A stretch of DNA of 64,000 nucleotides, taken from contig NZ_CP061770.1 of the NCBI RefSeq assembly GCF_011751865.2, positions 930,001 to 994,000 on the forward strand, in the 5' to 3' direction. The position numbers and the translations under genes are program-made. Of this stretch, positions 16,057-24,856 are shown piece by piece. Source of the stretch: Salinibacterium sp. ZJ70 (GTDB lineage Bacteria; Actinomycetota; Actinomycetes; Actinomycetales; Microbacteriaceae). Each line of letters opens with the position of its first letter. Position 1 is the stretch's first letter. A model generated the notes under the pieces. The model worked only from the letters and a program-made list of their open reading frames with translations, ran no database searches and was not told the origin of the DNA.

Positions 16057-17534
16057 GCGCACTGCTTCTGGCCGGCGTGCGGATCGTGTCGGCGGAGACG
16101 ACAGCGTCCGAGCCGGTCGACGTGCTCGTGGAAGACGGCCGCGTCGCGCGGATCGGAGAACGGCTCGACACCCCGGCCGCGCGGCGGCTCGAGCTCGACG
16201 GCCGCTTCCTCATGCCCGGCATGTGGGACCAGCACGTGCATGTGGGCCAGTGGGCCGCGCTCGCCCGCCGACTCGACGTCTCACGCGCCCGATCCGCGGC
16301 CGAGGCCGCCGCGCTCGTGCGGGCTCGCGTCGATGCGGGTCACCCGACCGACGAAGTGCTCGTCGGATACGGCTTCCGCGACGGACTCTGGCCCGACGCC
16401 CCGAGCGCCCAGCTGCTGGCGATGGGCGACGTCGCGGTCGCGCTCGTCTCGGGAGACGTGCACACCGTGTGGTCGAACGAGGCGCTGCTGCGGCGGATGG
16501 GTCTGCCCGCGAGCGACTGGTGGCTGGGCGAGCAGGCGGCCTTCGACCTCAACGTGCGCCTGTCAGCGGTCGACGAGGCGACGCTCGACCGCTGGGTCGC
16601 GGATGCCGCACGGGCCGCTGCCGCGCGCGGGGTCACCGGCATCGTCGACTTCGAGATGCATGGCGCCGTCGACGCCTGGCCGCGACGCGCAGCCGCGGGG
16701 CTGCGCTCGCTGCGCGTGCAGGCCGTCGTCTACCCGGAGGGCCGCGATCGGGTGTCCGCCCTCGGGCTCCGCACGGGCGACGCGATTCCCGGCACCGACG
16801 GGCTCGCGACCGTCGGACCGTTCAAGATCTTCACCGACGGGGCGCTCAACTCCCGCACCGCGTGGTGCGTCGACCCGTATCCGGGACAGTCGGGAGCGCA
16901 CGCACACGGCCTCGCGACGTACGCGGATGCGGAGCTCGTCGAACTCACGCGCGACGTGTGGGCGAACGGCTGGGTGCCGGCGATCCACGCGATCGGCGAC
17001 CGCGCCGTGACGCAGGCGCTCGACGCCTTCGAGGCGCTCGCGATTCCGGCCGATGCACCCGATCGCGGCCGCATCGAACACGCCCAGCTCGTGCTCCCCG
17101 CCGATGTGCCCCGCTTCGCGGCCCTCGGGGTGCGCGCGAGCATCCAGCCGGAGCACGCGATGGATGACCGCGACGTCGCCGACCACCACTGGGCAGGACG
17201 CACCGGTCGCGCCTTCCCCTACCGCACGCTGCTCGACGCGGGCGCGGAGCTCGTACTCGGATCCGACGCGCCCGTCGCACCGCTCGATCCGTGGGCGACG
17301 CTCGCGGCCGCCGTCACCCGCAGCCGCGATGGCCGAGAGCCGTGGCACCCCGAGCAGGCGCTGTCGCGGGCGGATGCGCTGCGCGCGTCGTGGGGGAGAG
17401 TCGCGGGCGTCCAGGTGGGAGGACTCGCCGATCTCGCGATCCTCGACGCCGATCCGCACACCGTCGCATCGGAGTCGCTGCGCACGATGCCCGTGCACGG
17501 CACCGTCGCAGCGGGGGAGCCGATCGGCATCTGA
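16053..17534 (+). CDS. Amidohydrolase 3 family (YtcJ-like) metal hydrolase
   Basis: 493 residues. The metal-binding HVH in MPGMWDQHVHVGQW, a second-site His in IHAIGDRAVTQALDAFE, IEHAQLV and the terminal aspartate in LGSDAPVAPLDPW are the ordered motifs of amidohydrolase-3 enzymes. Substrates in this family range from N-acyl compounds to cyclic amides; this one is not known. Translation is coupled to the PaiB-like gene. No signal peptide, so cytoplasmic. Confidence 0.85.
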   Translation: MSALLLAGVRIVSAETTASEPVDVLVEDGRVARIGERLDTPAARRLELDGRFLMPGMWDQHVHVGQWAALARRLDVSRARSAAEAAALVRARVDAGHPTDEVLVGYGFRDGLWPDAPSAQLLAMGDVAVALVSGDVHTVWSNEALLRRMGLPASDWWLGEQAAFDLNVRLSAVDEATLDRWVADAARAAAARGVTGIVDFEMHGAVDAWPRRAAAGLRSLRVQAVVYPEGRDRVSALGLRTGDAIPGTDGLATVGPFKIFTDGALNSRTAWCVDPYPGQSGAHAHGLATYADAELVELTRDVWANGWVPAIHAIGDRAVTQALDAFEALAIPADAPDRGRIEHAQLVLPADVPRFAALGVRASIQPEHAMDDRDVADHHWAGRTGRAFPYRTLLDAGAELVLGSDAPVAPLDPWATLAAAVTRSRDGREPWHPEQALSRADALRASWGRVAGVQVGGLADLAILDADPHTVASESLRTMPVHGTVAAGEPIGI

Positions 17535-17542
17535 GCGAACGC

Positions 17543-17574
17543 AGAAGGGGCGCCGCTCGCGCGACGCCCCTTCT
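17543..17574. terminator. Bidirectional terminator
   Basis: A 10-bp stem AGAAGGGGCG / CGCCCCTTCT lies in the 53-bp gap between the convergent amidohydrolase and dps genes. The A- and T-containing ends let it serve both strands. Confidence 0.8.
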
Positions 17575-17587
17575 CACATGCGTGCTG

Positions 17588-18079
17588 TCACTCAGCCACG
17601 TGGGCGAACAGGAACCAGCGGTCCTTCTCGAGCCCCGCGGCGATCTCGATCGCGACATCCTGCGAGACGAGGTCGAGCTCGTCGAGCTCGTCGATCGCGG
17701 TGCGGACGACCGCGAGAGTGGCATCGATGCCGGCGATCACCTGGGCGATCACCTGGTCCGCCTGCTGGAAACCTGCGGAGAGCTTCGGGGTCGTCGTCTT
17801 CGCGGCGACCGTCTGGATGCGCGCGTCGAGCGGCAGGCCGAGGGCCACGACGCGCTCAGCGGCGAGATCCGCGTAGCCCTGCGCGTGCTCCACGACGGTG
17901 TCGAGGAGCTCGTGCACCGCCTGGAAATTGGCACCGCGCACGTGCCAGTGCGCCTGCTTGCCGTCGACGGCGAGCGCCTGCAGGTTCACGACCACCGGGC
18001 CGAGGAACTGGGCGACGCCCGAGGTGACATCCGGGTCGATCGAGCTCGTCGGGATGGACGTGATCTTCGCGTCGGTCAT
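17588..18079 (-). CDS. dps: Dps-family ferritin-like protein
   Basis: 163 residues. The intersubunit ferroxidase signature is clear: AHWHVRGANFQAVHELLDTVVEHA, followed by DLAAERVVALG. Dps dodecamers oxidise and store iron using peroxide and can coat DNA in starved or hypoxic cells. The ATG at 18077-18079 has GGAGA upstream; the frame is open 16 codons further without support. Upstream lie an IdeR-like iron box (18161-18179) and a CAAC-GTA-GTTG palindrome (18152-18162). The gene sits next to devR/devS on the same strand but with a 142-bp gap, so probably a separate unit. Confidence 0.93.
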   Translation of the reverse strand: MTDAKITSIPTSSIDPDVTSGVAQFLGPVVVNLQALAVDGKQAHWHVRGANFQAVHELLDTVVEHAQGYADLAAERVVALGLPLDARIQTVAAKTTTPKLSAGFQQADQVIAQVIAGIDATLAVVRTAIDELDELDLVSQDVAIEIAAGLEKDRWFLFAHVAE

Positions 18080-18151
18080 GGTGTGTCTCCTCTTCCTGGC
18101 CGACAGGTCGGCCGTGGTCGAGTTCAACGCTACTCAGGCTGAGACATTCCG

Positions 18152-18162
18152 CAACGTAGTTG
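18152..18162. promoter_or_regulatory. CAAC-N3-GTTG palindrome (site 3)
   Basis: CAACGTAGTTG in the dps promoter region, the third such site within 4.7 kb. It overlaps the edge of the IdeR-like box by two bases, so two regulators could compete here. Confidence 0.4.
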
Positions 18163-18179
18163 AGGCTTGCCTGACCTGG
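18161..18179 (-). promoter_or_regulatory. IdeR/DtxR-like iron box before dps
   Basis: On the minus strand the site reads CCAGGTCAGGCAAGCCTCA, about 13 of 19 matches to the DtxR/IdeR consensus with the AGG...CCT half-sites intact. It lies about 80-100 bp upstream of the dps start. Iron control of a ferritin-like gene is well precedented in actinobacteria; the sign of regulation cannot be read from the sequence. Confidence 0.45.
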
Positions 18180-18221
18180 GGTTAACACCGACGCTCCCGA
18201 GCGGCGGCTCGGGCTGCGGGG

Positions 18222-18842
18222 TCAGCGGCGGTTCTCGAGCCCGTAGACAGCGGCCTGGGTGCGGCGCTCCATGCCGAGCTTCGCCAGCAGCCCCGAAACG
18301 TAGTTCTTGACCGTCTTCTCGGCGAGGCCGAGACGGTCGCCGATCTGCCGGTTGGTGAGCCCCTCCGTGATGAGGTCGAGCACCTGGCGCTCACGCAGCG
18401 TGAGCTCGGGGTCGTCGGGGTGAACAGCGCTGAACGACTCCGCCACGGACTCGCTCACCCGCGGCGACATGAGCGTGCCACCCGCCGCCACCCGACGGAT
18501 TCCGTCGACCAGGCCGCGCGCGCGGATGTCCTTGAGCACGTAGCCCGACGCCCCCGCGAGCACCGACGAGCGGCTCGCCTCGTCGTCGTCGTACGCGGTC
18601 AGCATGATGCAGCGGATGTCGGGACGAGCGGAGCGGATCGCACGGCACAGCTCGATGCCGTCGCCGTCAGGCAGACGCACATCCAGCACCACGACGTCCG
18701 GGTTCGTGAGCTCCACCTTGGCGACCGTGCCGCGCACCGTCCCCGACTCGCCCACGATCTCGAGATCGCGCTCGGCGTCGATGAGATCCGCGATGCCGCG
18801 GCGCACGATCTCGTGGTCATCGACCAGAAACACTCGGGTCAT
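18222..18842 (-). CDS. devR: DevR/DosR-like response regulator
   Basis: 206 residues: a receiver domain with Asp54 in VVLDVRLPDGDG and a LuxR-type helix-turn-helix domain. Asp54 is the numbering of mycobacterial DevR, and the recognition helix region (GLTNRQIGDRLGLAEKTVKNYVSGLLAKLGMERRTQ, shown here in part as AEKTVKNYV and LLAKLGMERRTQA) is almost identical to that of DevR. It should therefore recognise a DosR-type box. AGGAG lies eight bases upstream of the ATG; the gene begins one base after the kinase stop. Expected role: activation of hypoxia/dormancy genes after phosphorylation by DevS. Confidence 0.9.
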   Translation of the reverse strand: MTRVFLVDDHEIVRRGIADLIDAERDLEIVGESGTVRGTVAKVELTNPDVVVLDVRLPDGDGIELCRAIRSARPDIRCIMLTAYDDDEASRSSVLAGASGYVLKDIRARGLVDGIRRVAAGGTLMSPRVSESVAESFSAVHPDDPELTLRERQVLDLITEGLTNRQIGDRLGLAEKTVKNYVSGLLAKLGMERRTQAAVYGLENRR

Positions 18843-18843
18843 T

Positions 18844-20472
18844 TCAGCTGCTCCTCACGGTGCGGATCGGCGCGGACCAGCGCACACGGGTGCCGCCTCC
18901 GGGTCGGGGGCCGAGCACGAAGTCGCCCCCGCGGGCGCGTGCACGGTCGTGGAGATTGCGGGTGCCGCTCGCGCGCGACACCGTCGCGGAGATGCCCACG
19001 CCGTCGTCATCCACGGCGACGGTCACGGCATCGTCATCGACTGCCACTGACACCTCGACGCGCGACGCGTTCGCATGGCGGGCGGCGTTCGCAAGCGATT
19101 CGCGCACGACCGCGAGGACATCGTCGGCGAGCGAACCCACGACGAGCAGATCCACGGGGCCCGCGAACGTGAGCAGGGGAGGGCTGTCGAGCCCGGCCGT
19201 GGCATCCGTCGCGACATCGAGCAGACGGTGACGCAGTGCGCCGTCGGAGCCGCGGCGCGTGGTGAGCGCGAAGATCGCGGTGCGGATCTCGCCGATCGCG
19301 GCGTCGATGGCATCCACCTGGGTGCCGATCTCGTCGGCGATCTGCGGGGCGCGCGCGCCGAGCGCCTGCAGAGAGAGGCCGGTGCCGAAGAGGCGCTGGA
19401 TGACATGGTCGTGCAGGTCCCGTGCGATGCGGCTGCGCTCCTCCACGAGCGCGAGACGCTGGCGGTCGGCGCGGCCCTGCGTGAGCGCGATCGCGACACC
19501 CGCCTGCAGCGCGAACTCCGCCGCCATCTGGCGCTCCGCGTCGGTGAAGCGAGGGGCGTCGGTCGAGCGGTACACCGCGAGGGCGCCGAGCACACGGTCT
19601 CCTGACCGCACGGGGAGCGCGATCGCCGCACTCGGGCCGTCGCGCACCACCGACTCGCCCAGGTCGCTCGCCTCCGTCGACGCGAGCGCGCCCGTGCTGA
19701 TGGCACGACCCGAGAGGGTGTTGGCAGCGGGGTAGCGTCGCCCGACGAGCGACTCGGCTCCCTCGCCGCGCGCCGCATCGACGCGCAGCATCCGCTCGTC
19801 GTCCTCGATGCCGTCGTCGACGATGACGCAGACGAGCTCCGCATCCATCGCCGAGCCCACCCGCTCCGCGAGAACGGCGAGCACATCGACCGTGTCCTCC
19901 GAGAGGAGCGCAGCGGTCACCTCGGCGAGAGCCGTCGACCAGCGCGCGCGCCGCAGACTCTCGTCGTAGAGGCGTGCGTTCTCGATCGCGATGGCAGCGA
20001 ATGCGGCGAGCGTCGACACGAGCTGCTGGTCTTCGTGCGAGAACTCACGCCCGCCATCCTGATTGGTGAGGTAGAGGTTGCCGAACACCTGGTCGCGGAT
20101 GCGGATCGGCACCCCCAGGAACGCGTCCATGTGCGGGTGGTGCTTCGGGAAGCCCGCCGATCGGCGATCGTCAGCGAGGTGGGGCAGGCGGATCGCCTCA
20201 CCCGAGTCGATGACAGCGCCGAGCAGACCATGCCCTTCAGGCAGATGGCCGACCGCCTCCACCTCGCCCGGCGCCATTCCGACGTGCACGAACTGCTCCA
20301 GACCGCCATCCGAGCCGATCACCCCGAGTGCGCCCCAGCGCGCATCGACGAGCTCGACAGCGGCGGTGATGATGCGCTCGAGCAGCGTGGCGAGGTCGAG
20401 CGCGCCCACGACATCCGGAACCACCTCGAGAAGACGACGCAGGCGGTACTCGCGGGCTTCCGAGGTGGGCAT
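18844..20472 (-). CDS. devS: DevS/DosT-like GAF sensor histidine kinase
   Basis: 542 residues: two GAF domains (about 25-165 and 190-330), a HisKA_3 dimerisation/phosphoacceptor region with His354 in RIARDLHDHVIQ, and an HATPase (NAARHANASR, DDDGVGI). In the first GAF domain GFPKHHPHM aligns with the haem pocket of M. tuberculosis DosS, placing His112 at the proximal haem ligand (His149) and Tyr134 at the distal Tyr171 of FGxLYLT. It is thus likely a haem sensor of O2, NO or CO. I start at the ATG 20470-20472 (GGGAG upstream); the frame remains open far upstream but overlaps the usp gene. Membrane segments are absent. Partner: the adjacent devR. Confidence 0.9.
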   Translation of the reverse strand: MPTSEAREYRLRRLLEVVPDVVGALDLATLLERIITAAVELVDARWGALGVIGSDGGLEQFVHVGMAPGEVEAVGHLPEGHGLLGAVIDSGEAIRLPHLADDRRSAGFPKHHPHMDAFLGVPIRIRDQVFGNLYLTNQDGGREFSHEDQQLVSTLAAFAAIAIENARLYDESLRRARWSTALAEVTAALLSEDTVDVLAVLAERVGSAMDAELVCVIVDDGIEDDERMLRVDAARGEGAESLVGRRYPAANTLSGRAISTGALASTEASDLGESVVRDGPSAAIALPVRSGDRVLGALAVYRSTDAPRFTDAERQMAAEFALQAGVAIALTQGRADRQRLALVEERSRIARDLHDHVIQRLFGTGLSLQALGARAPQIADEIGTQVDAIDAAIGEIRTAIFALTTRRGSDGALRHRLLDVATDATAGLDSPPLLTFAGPVDLLVVGSLADDVLAVVRESLANAARHANASRVEVSVAVDDDAVTVAVDDDGVGISATVSRASGTRNLHDRARARGGDFVLGPRPGGGTRVRWSAPIRTVRSS

Positions 20473-20509
20473 GATCCCATTCTCCCGCGTTCGGAGTGAT
20501 CGCGCGCGC

Positions 20510-20529
20510 CACGGGACCTTCGACCCGGG
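20510..20529 (+). promoter_or_regulatory. DosR-like box before usp
   Basis: Core GGGACCTTCGACCC at 20513-20526, matching the mycobacterial DosR core GGGACTTNNGNCCC with one change in the left half. It lies 34-53 bp before the usp start, between the divergent devS and usp genes. The 12-mer GGGACCTTCGAC is identical to one between pta and cydA (24859-24870). Confidence 0.6.
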
Positions 20530-20562
20530 TGCCGACGCTGTGCGGGTGCGAGGCTCGATGCC

Positions 20563-21390
20563 ATGGCTGAGTCCTCTGCGTCCCCTGCGGCAGCCCGCTA
20601 CATCGTCGGAGTCGACGGTTCGGTGCCCTCCTACGCCGCCCTCGATTGGGCAGGGCGTCACGCGCGCGACGAGGGCGCGACCGTCGTCCTGGTGCACGTC
20701 GCGGACCCTGAACCGGATGCCGAGGAGGGCGACGGCGAGATCGATGCGTGCGCGGCGGGGCGCGAAGTGCTCGCGGCGGCGCGCGCACGGATGACGGAAG
20801 CCTTTCCGGAGGTCGGCGTCGAGACGCGCATCCTCACCGGTCCGCCCGCGTGGGCCCTCGCTGAGGCCGCAACCGAAGGCGACACCCTCGTGATCGGCAC
20901 CGGCAAGACGGGCTACGTCACGGGGCGGGTGCTCGGATCGCGCAGCGTGCAGATCGCGCTCGCCGCCCCCGGCACGGTCGCCGTCATCCCCGAAGGCGAC
21001 CCGCGCCTGCGCTCCGGTGTGATCGCCGGCATCGATCGCGCCGAGACGGCAGCTCGCATCGCCACCTGCGCGGCATCCGAAGCGCGCGACCGCGACATGC
21101 GTCTGACGCTCGTGCACGCCATCAAGCCCGAGGGCGCCCACGCGGCGCGCGCAGGCGACGACGGACCGCTCGCGGTCGCGGCCGACGCGGCGCGGTCAGC
21201 GGGGGACCACCTCGAGATCCGCTCGCGCGTGTCGACGCGTCCGCCCGCCGAGGCGCTTCTCGACGCGAGCCGCAGCGCCGCTCTGCTCGTGGTCGGACCC
21301 GGTGCCACCGAGCCGCACCGCTCGCCGCTCGGCTCGACGCTGCACTCTGTGCTGCTGAACGCCAACGCGCCCGTGCTGGTCGTGCGCTGA
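20563..21390 (+). CDS. Tandem universal stress protein
   Basis: 275 residues with two Usp domains. Domain 1 (about 10-140) has IVGVDGS, the V/L-rich ATP-fold strands and GTGKTGYVTGRVLGSRSVQIA; domain 2 (about 145-275) ends in VVGPGATEPHRSPLGSTLHSVLLNANAPVLVV, an ATP-binding Usp signature (GX2-9-GS). Many mycobacterial tandem Usps belong to the DosR regulon, and a DosR-like box lies directly upstream here. It is divergent from devS. Role: ATP-linked stress or dormancy factor; exact target unknown. Confidence 0.92.
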   Translation: MAESSASPAAARYIVGVDGSVPSYAALDWAGRHARDEGATVVLVHVADPEPDAEEGDGEIDACAAGREVLAAARARMTEAFPEVGVETRILTGPPAWALAEAATEGDTLVIGTGKTGYVTGRVLGSRSVQIALAAPGTVAVIPEGDPRLRSGVIAGIDRAETAARIATCAASEARDRDMRLTLVHAIKPEGAHAARAGDDGPLAVAADAARSAGDHLEIRSRVSTRPPAEALLDASRSAALLVVGPGATEPHRSPLGSTLHSVLLNANAPVLVVR

Positions 21391-21496
21391 CGCTCGCCCC
21401 CCCCTGCCCGCATCCTGACCGCGCGCGTCCGGCCCGCGCCCCGCGCCCCGCGCGCCCGCACGGGTCCATATGCGACCCCTCTCGGGAGTGCCCGCT

Positions 21497-21555
21497 GTGA
21501 GGGGTCGCGAATGACGAGTGACACGCCGTCGAATCGGTCATTTGCGACCCCTCAC
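21497..21555. repeat. Intergenic palindromic repeat, copy A
   Basis: Arms of about 19-20 bp: GTGAGGGGTCGCGAATGAC against GGTCATTTGCGACCCCTCAC, with one or two mismatches, around a core with GACACGCCG. Copies B (39615-39675) and C (40269-40324) share arms and core. A further half-arm (ATGCGACCCCTC) lies at about 21472-21483. It sits in the gap between the convergent usp and ackA genes, where it could also act as a bidirectional terminator. The rest of this 214-bp gap shows no gene. Confidence 0.85.
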
Positions 21556-21604
21556 CCAGAGGAGAGGCGCGGAGGGGCAGTGGCCCAGGGAAGCGGGCAC
21601 CGGA

Positions 21605-22744
21605 TCAGGCGCTCGCGGCCTCCCGGGTCTCCCGCGCGATCTCGAGCTCCTCGTTCGTCGGCACCACGAGCACGGATGTCGGGCAGCCCTCGGGGGAGAT
21701 GAACCGAGGTCCGGATCCGGGGCCGTCGTTGCGCTCCTGGTCGATCTCGAGCCCGAGGAAGTCGAGCCCCGCGACAGCACGCCGCCGGATGTAGCTCGAG
21801 TTCTCGCCCACGCCGGCCGTGAAGACGAGCGCGTCGATGCCGCCGAGCGAGGCCGCATACGCCCCGATGTAGTGGCGCAGCCGGTGCACGTACACGTCGA
21901 GCGCGTGCGCGGCCGTCATGTCGCCCACATTCGCGGCGGCGACGAGTTCGCGCATGTCGGAGCGACCCGAGAGCCCGAGGAGACCGGACCGCTTGTTGAG
22001 CAGATCGTCGAGCTCGGCGATCGTGAATCCGTGCTCGCGCGCGAGGTACAGCGGGATCGCGGGGTCGATGTCGCCCGAGCGTGTGCCCATCACGAGCCCT
22101 TCGAGCGGCGTGAGGCCCATCGAGGTGTCGACCGAGCGTCCGCCCTGCACGGCCGCCGCCGAGGCGCCGTTGCCGAGGTGCAGGACCACGAGCTTGAGGT
22201 CGGGGTCGCCGTCGCGACCCAGCAGCTCGGCCGCGGCCTTCGACACGTAGCGGTACGAGGTGCCGTGGAAGCCGTAGCGCCGCACACCGGTGCGTGCGGC
22301 GACCTCCAGGTCGATCGCGTAGTCCCGCGAGGCGGGCGCGATCGTCGCGTGGAAGGCCGTGTCGAACACGGCCACATGGGTCAGGTCGGGCAACGCCGCG
22401 CGTGCGGCGCGGATGCCCGCGAGGCCGGGAGGGTTGTGCAGGGGAGCGAGGTCGGAGATCGCCTCGATGCCATGCTCGACGTTGTCGTCGATGACGGTGG
22501 CGTGGATGAAGTGCGGGCCGCCGTGCACGATCCGGTGCCCCACGGCGTCGATGCGGATGCCCTCGAGCTCGGCGAGCACCACCCGGATGCCGGCGTCGTG
22601 GTCGGGGATGTCCGATCCGGCGACGCCGATCCGCTCCACGAGCCCCGACGCGAACACGTCTCCCGTCTCGACGTCGATGACGCGGTACTTGATCGAGCTC
22701 GACCCGACGTTGAGGACGAAGACGTTGCGGATCTCGCTCATCAT
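21605..22744 (-). CDS. ackA: Acetate kinase
   Basis: 379 residues. Converts acetyl phosphate and ADP to acetate and ATP. The N-terminal LNVGSSSIKYR, the GHRIVHGG motif and the C-terminal GVGENSSYIRR are the ordered ASKHA signatures of acetate kinase. The first ATG overlaps the pta stop (ATGA) and a second ATG follows at once. Together with Pta it makes the substrate-level phosphorylation route from acetyl-CoA, useful when oxygen is limiting. Confidence 0.95.
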   Translation of the reverse strand: MMSEIRNVFVLNVGSSSIKYRVIDVETGDVFASGLVERIGVAGSDIPDHDAGIRVVLAELEGIRIDAVGHRIVHGGPHFIHATVIDDNVEHGIEAISDLAPLHNPPGLAGIRAARAALPDLTHVAVFDTAFHATIAPASRDYAIDLEVAARTGVRRYGFHGTSYRYVSKAAAELLGRDGDPDLKLVVLHLGNGASAAAVQGGRSVDTSMGLTPLEGLVMGTRSGDIDPAIPLYLAREHGFTIAELDDLLNKRSGLLGLSGRSDMRELVAAANVGDMTAAHALDVYVHRLRHYIGAYAASLGGIDALVFTAGVGENSSYIRRRAVAGLDFLGLEIDQERNDGPGSGPRFISPEGCPTSVLVVPTNEELEIARETREAASA

Positions 22745-24822
22745 GCGCTTTCTGCCTGGATCGCGGTGATCGCGATGGTGTTGACGATGTCGCGCACGAG
22801 TGCGCCGCGGGACAGGTCGTTGATGGGCTTCGCGAGACCCTGCAGCACCGGACCCATGGCGACGGCGCCCGCCGAGCGCTGCACGGCCTTGTAGGTGTTG
22901 TTGCCCGTGTTGAGGTCGGGGAACACGAAGACGGTCGCGCGACCGGCGACCTCCGATCCCGGCATCTTCGACGCGCCCACCTTCGGGTCGGCGGCGGCGT
23001 CGTACTGAATCGGTCCTGCGACGGGCAGCTCGGGGGCGCGCTCATGCACGATCGCGGTCGCGGCGCGCACGCGCTCGACCTCGGCACCGGATCCGGATTC
23101 GCCGGTCGAGTACGACAGCATCGCGACGCGCGGCTCGATGCCGAACTGCGCGGCCGTCGCCGCTGACGACACCGCGATGTCGGCGAGCTGCTCGACTGTC
23201 GGCTCGGGGATGACGGCGCAGTCGCCGTACACGAGCACGCGATCCGCGAGCGCCATGAGGAAGACGCTCGACACGACCGAGACACCCGGTGCGGTCTTCA
23301 CGATCTCGAAGGCGGGGCGGATGGTGTGAGCTGTCGTGTGCTTCGCGCCCGACACCATGCCGTCGGCGTAGCCGAGGTGCACCATCATCGTGCCGAAGTA
23401 CGACACATCGGTGACGATCTCGCTTGCGCGGTCGAGCGTGACGCCCTTGTGGGCGCGCAGTCGCGCGTACTCCTCGGTGAACCGCGGATGCAGCTCCGGG
23501 TCGTTCGTCGCGAGAACGCGCGTGTCGCCGAGGTCGAGCCCGAGCGCCGCCGCACGGGCCCGCACCGCGTCCGGGTCGCCGAGGATCGTGAGGCGCGCGA
23601 TGCGGCGCTGCACGACGATCGCGGCAGCCTCGAGGATGCGGTCGTCGTCGCCTTCGGGCAGCACGATGTGCTTGCCGGCAGTCCGCGCGCGCTCGACGAG
23701 CGTGTGCTCGAAGCGGATCGGGGTCATGACGCCCGTCGTGGGAAGGCTCAGCAGTCGCACGAGTTCGCCCGCATCGACGTACTCCGAGAACAGCGTCAGA
23801 GCGCGCTCGTGCTTGGCGGGGGAGTCGGCGGCGAGTCGGCTGCGCGCCTGCGTGATGCGCACCGCGGTGTCGAAGGTGGAATGCGGGGTGCGCGCGATGG
23901 GCAGCGCGAGACCGAGCCCGTCGACGAGGCGTTCGATCTGCGGATTGAGCTCGAAGCCGCCGTTGAGGATGACGCCGTTGAGCGCCGGGAAGTTCTGGGA
24001 GAGCTGCGCCGCCAGCGTGCCCACGAGCGCATCCGATCGGTCACCGGGAATGACGACCACGCCGCCCGGCACGAGCCGCGGCAGCACGTTCTCGAGGGAC
24101 ATCGCCGCGATCGTGGTGCCCATGACGGGCCGCTCGAGCCCGGCCTCGTCGCCACGCAGCAGCTCCGCCTCTGCGGATTCGAACACCGTGCGCAGCAGGG
24201 GCGCGGTGAGCTCGGCATCCTCGGCGATGGCCCACGCCGGCAGACCTGTCGCCGAGGCGACGGCGGCCGCGATCTCGCCGACCGCTTCCGGGGCCGCGCG
24301 GTTCACGACGATGGCGAGCACCTCCGCGTGCTCCTCACGCAGCTCGCTGAGCGCGATCTGCGCGATCTCGACGCACTGCTTCGCGTTGCGCGCCACGGCG
24401 CTCTCGGGCACCAGCCCGCCCGTCACGAGCAGCACGGGCGCCGCGAGGTTCGCCGCGATGCGTCCGTTCATGGACAGCTCGGTGGGCGTGCCGACATCCG
24501 TGTAGTCGGAGCCCAGGATGAGCACGGCGTCGCACGCCTCCTCGACATCCGCGAAGCGCTCGACGATTCGAGCAAGCGCCTCCTCCGGATCCGCGTGGAG
24601 CGTGTCGTAGTCGACGCCCACGCAATCCTCGTAGCTCTGGCCCGCGCTCGCGTGCGCGACCATGAGTTCGAGGACGTAGTCGCGGGCCTCGCCTGCGCGC
24701 ACGATCGGGCGGAAGATGCCCACGCGCGCCACGCTCGATTTGAGCGTCTCGAGGAGACCGACCGCGACCGTCGACTTGCCGGTGCGCCCTTCGGCGCTCG
24801 TGAGATAGATGCGTGTGGACAC
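22741..24822 (-). CDS. pta: Phosphate acetyltransferase (long form)
   Basis: 693 residues: an N-terminal BioD-like P-loop domain (SAEGRTGKSTVAVGL), a central DRTGG domain (about 215-330) and a C-terminal PTA_PTB catalytic domain (PEGDDDRILEAA, SGAKHTTAHTIRPAFEIVK, FPDLNTGNN). It makes acetyl phosphate from acetyl-CoA. The GTG start has TACCGT at -12 to -7, so a leaderless transcript is likely, and the DosR-like core at 24859-24872 would then lie at about -37 to -50, ideal for activation. Cotranscribed with ackA. Confidence 0.95.
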   Translation of the reverse strand: MSTRIYLTSAEGRTGKSTVAVGLLETLKSSVARVGIFRPIVRAGEARDYVLELMVAHASAGQSYEDCVGVDYDTLHADPEEALARIVERFADVEEACDAVLILGSDYTDVGTPTELSMNGRIAANLAAPVLLVTGGLVPESAVARNAKQCVEIAQIALSELREEHAEVLAIVVNRAAPEAVGEIAAAVASATGLPAWAIAEDAELTAPLLRTVFESAEAELLRGDEAGLERPVMGTTIAAMSLENVLPRLVPGGVVVIPGDRSDALVGTLAAQLSQNFPALNGVILNGGFELNPQIERLVDGLGLALPIARTPHSTFDTAVRITQARSRLAADSPAKHERALTLFSEYVDAGELVRLLSLPTTGVMTPIRFEHTLVERARTAGKHIVLPEGDDDRILEAAAIVVQRRIARLTILGDPDAVRARAAALGLDLGDTRVLATNDPELHPRFTEEYARLRAHKGVTLDRASEIVTDVSYFGTMMVHLGYADGMVSGAKHTTAHTIRPAFEIVKTAPGVSVVSSVFLMALADRVLVYGDCAVIPEPTVEQLADIAVSSAATAAQFGIEPRVAMLSYSTGESGSGAEVERVRAATAIVHERAPELPVAGPIQYDAAADPKVGASKMPGSEVAGRATVFVFPDLNTGNNTYKAVQRSAGAVAMGPVLQGLAKPINDLSRGALVRDIVNTIAITAIQAESA

Positions 24823-24856
24823 GCTCCCACGGTACGCCAGCTGACTATCTCACGTG

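Noticed and set aside
20473..21141. 5' extension of the DevS-like kinase frame
   Set aside because: It would overlap the usp gene in antisense and lacks coding character; the kinase begins with a typical N-terminus at 20472.
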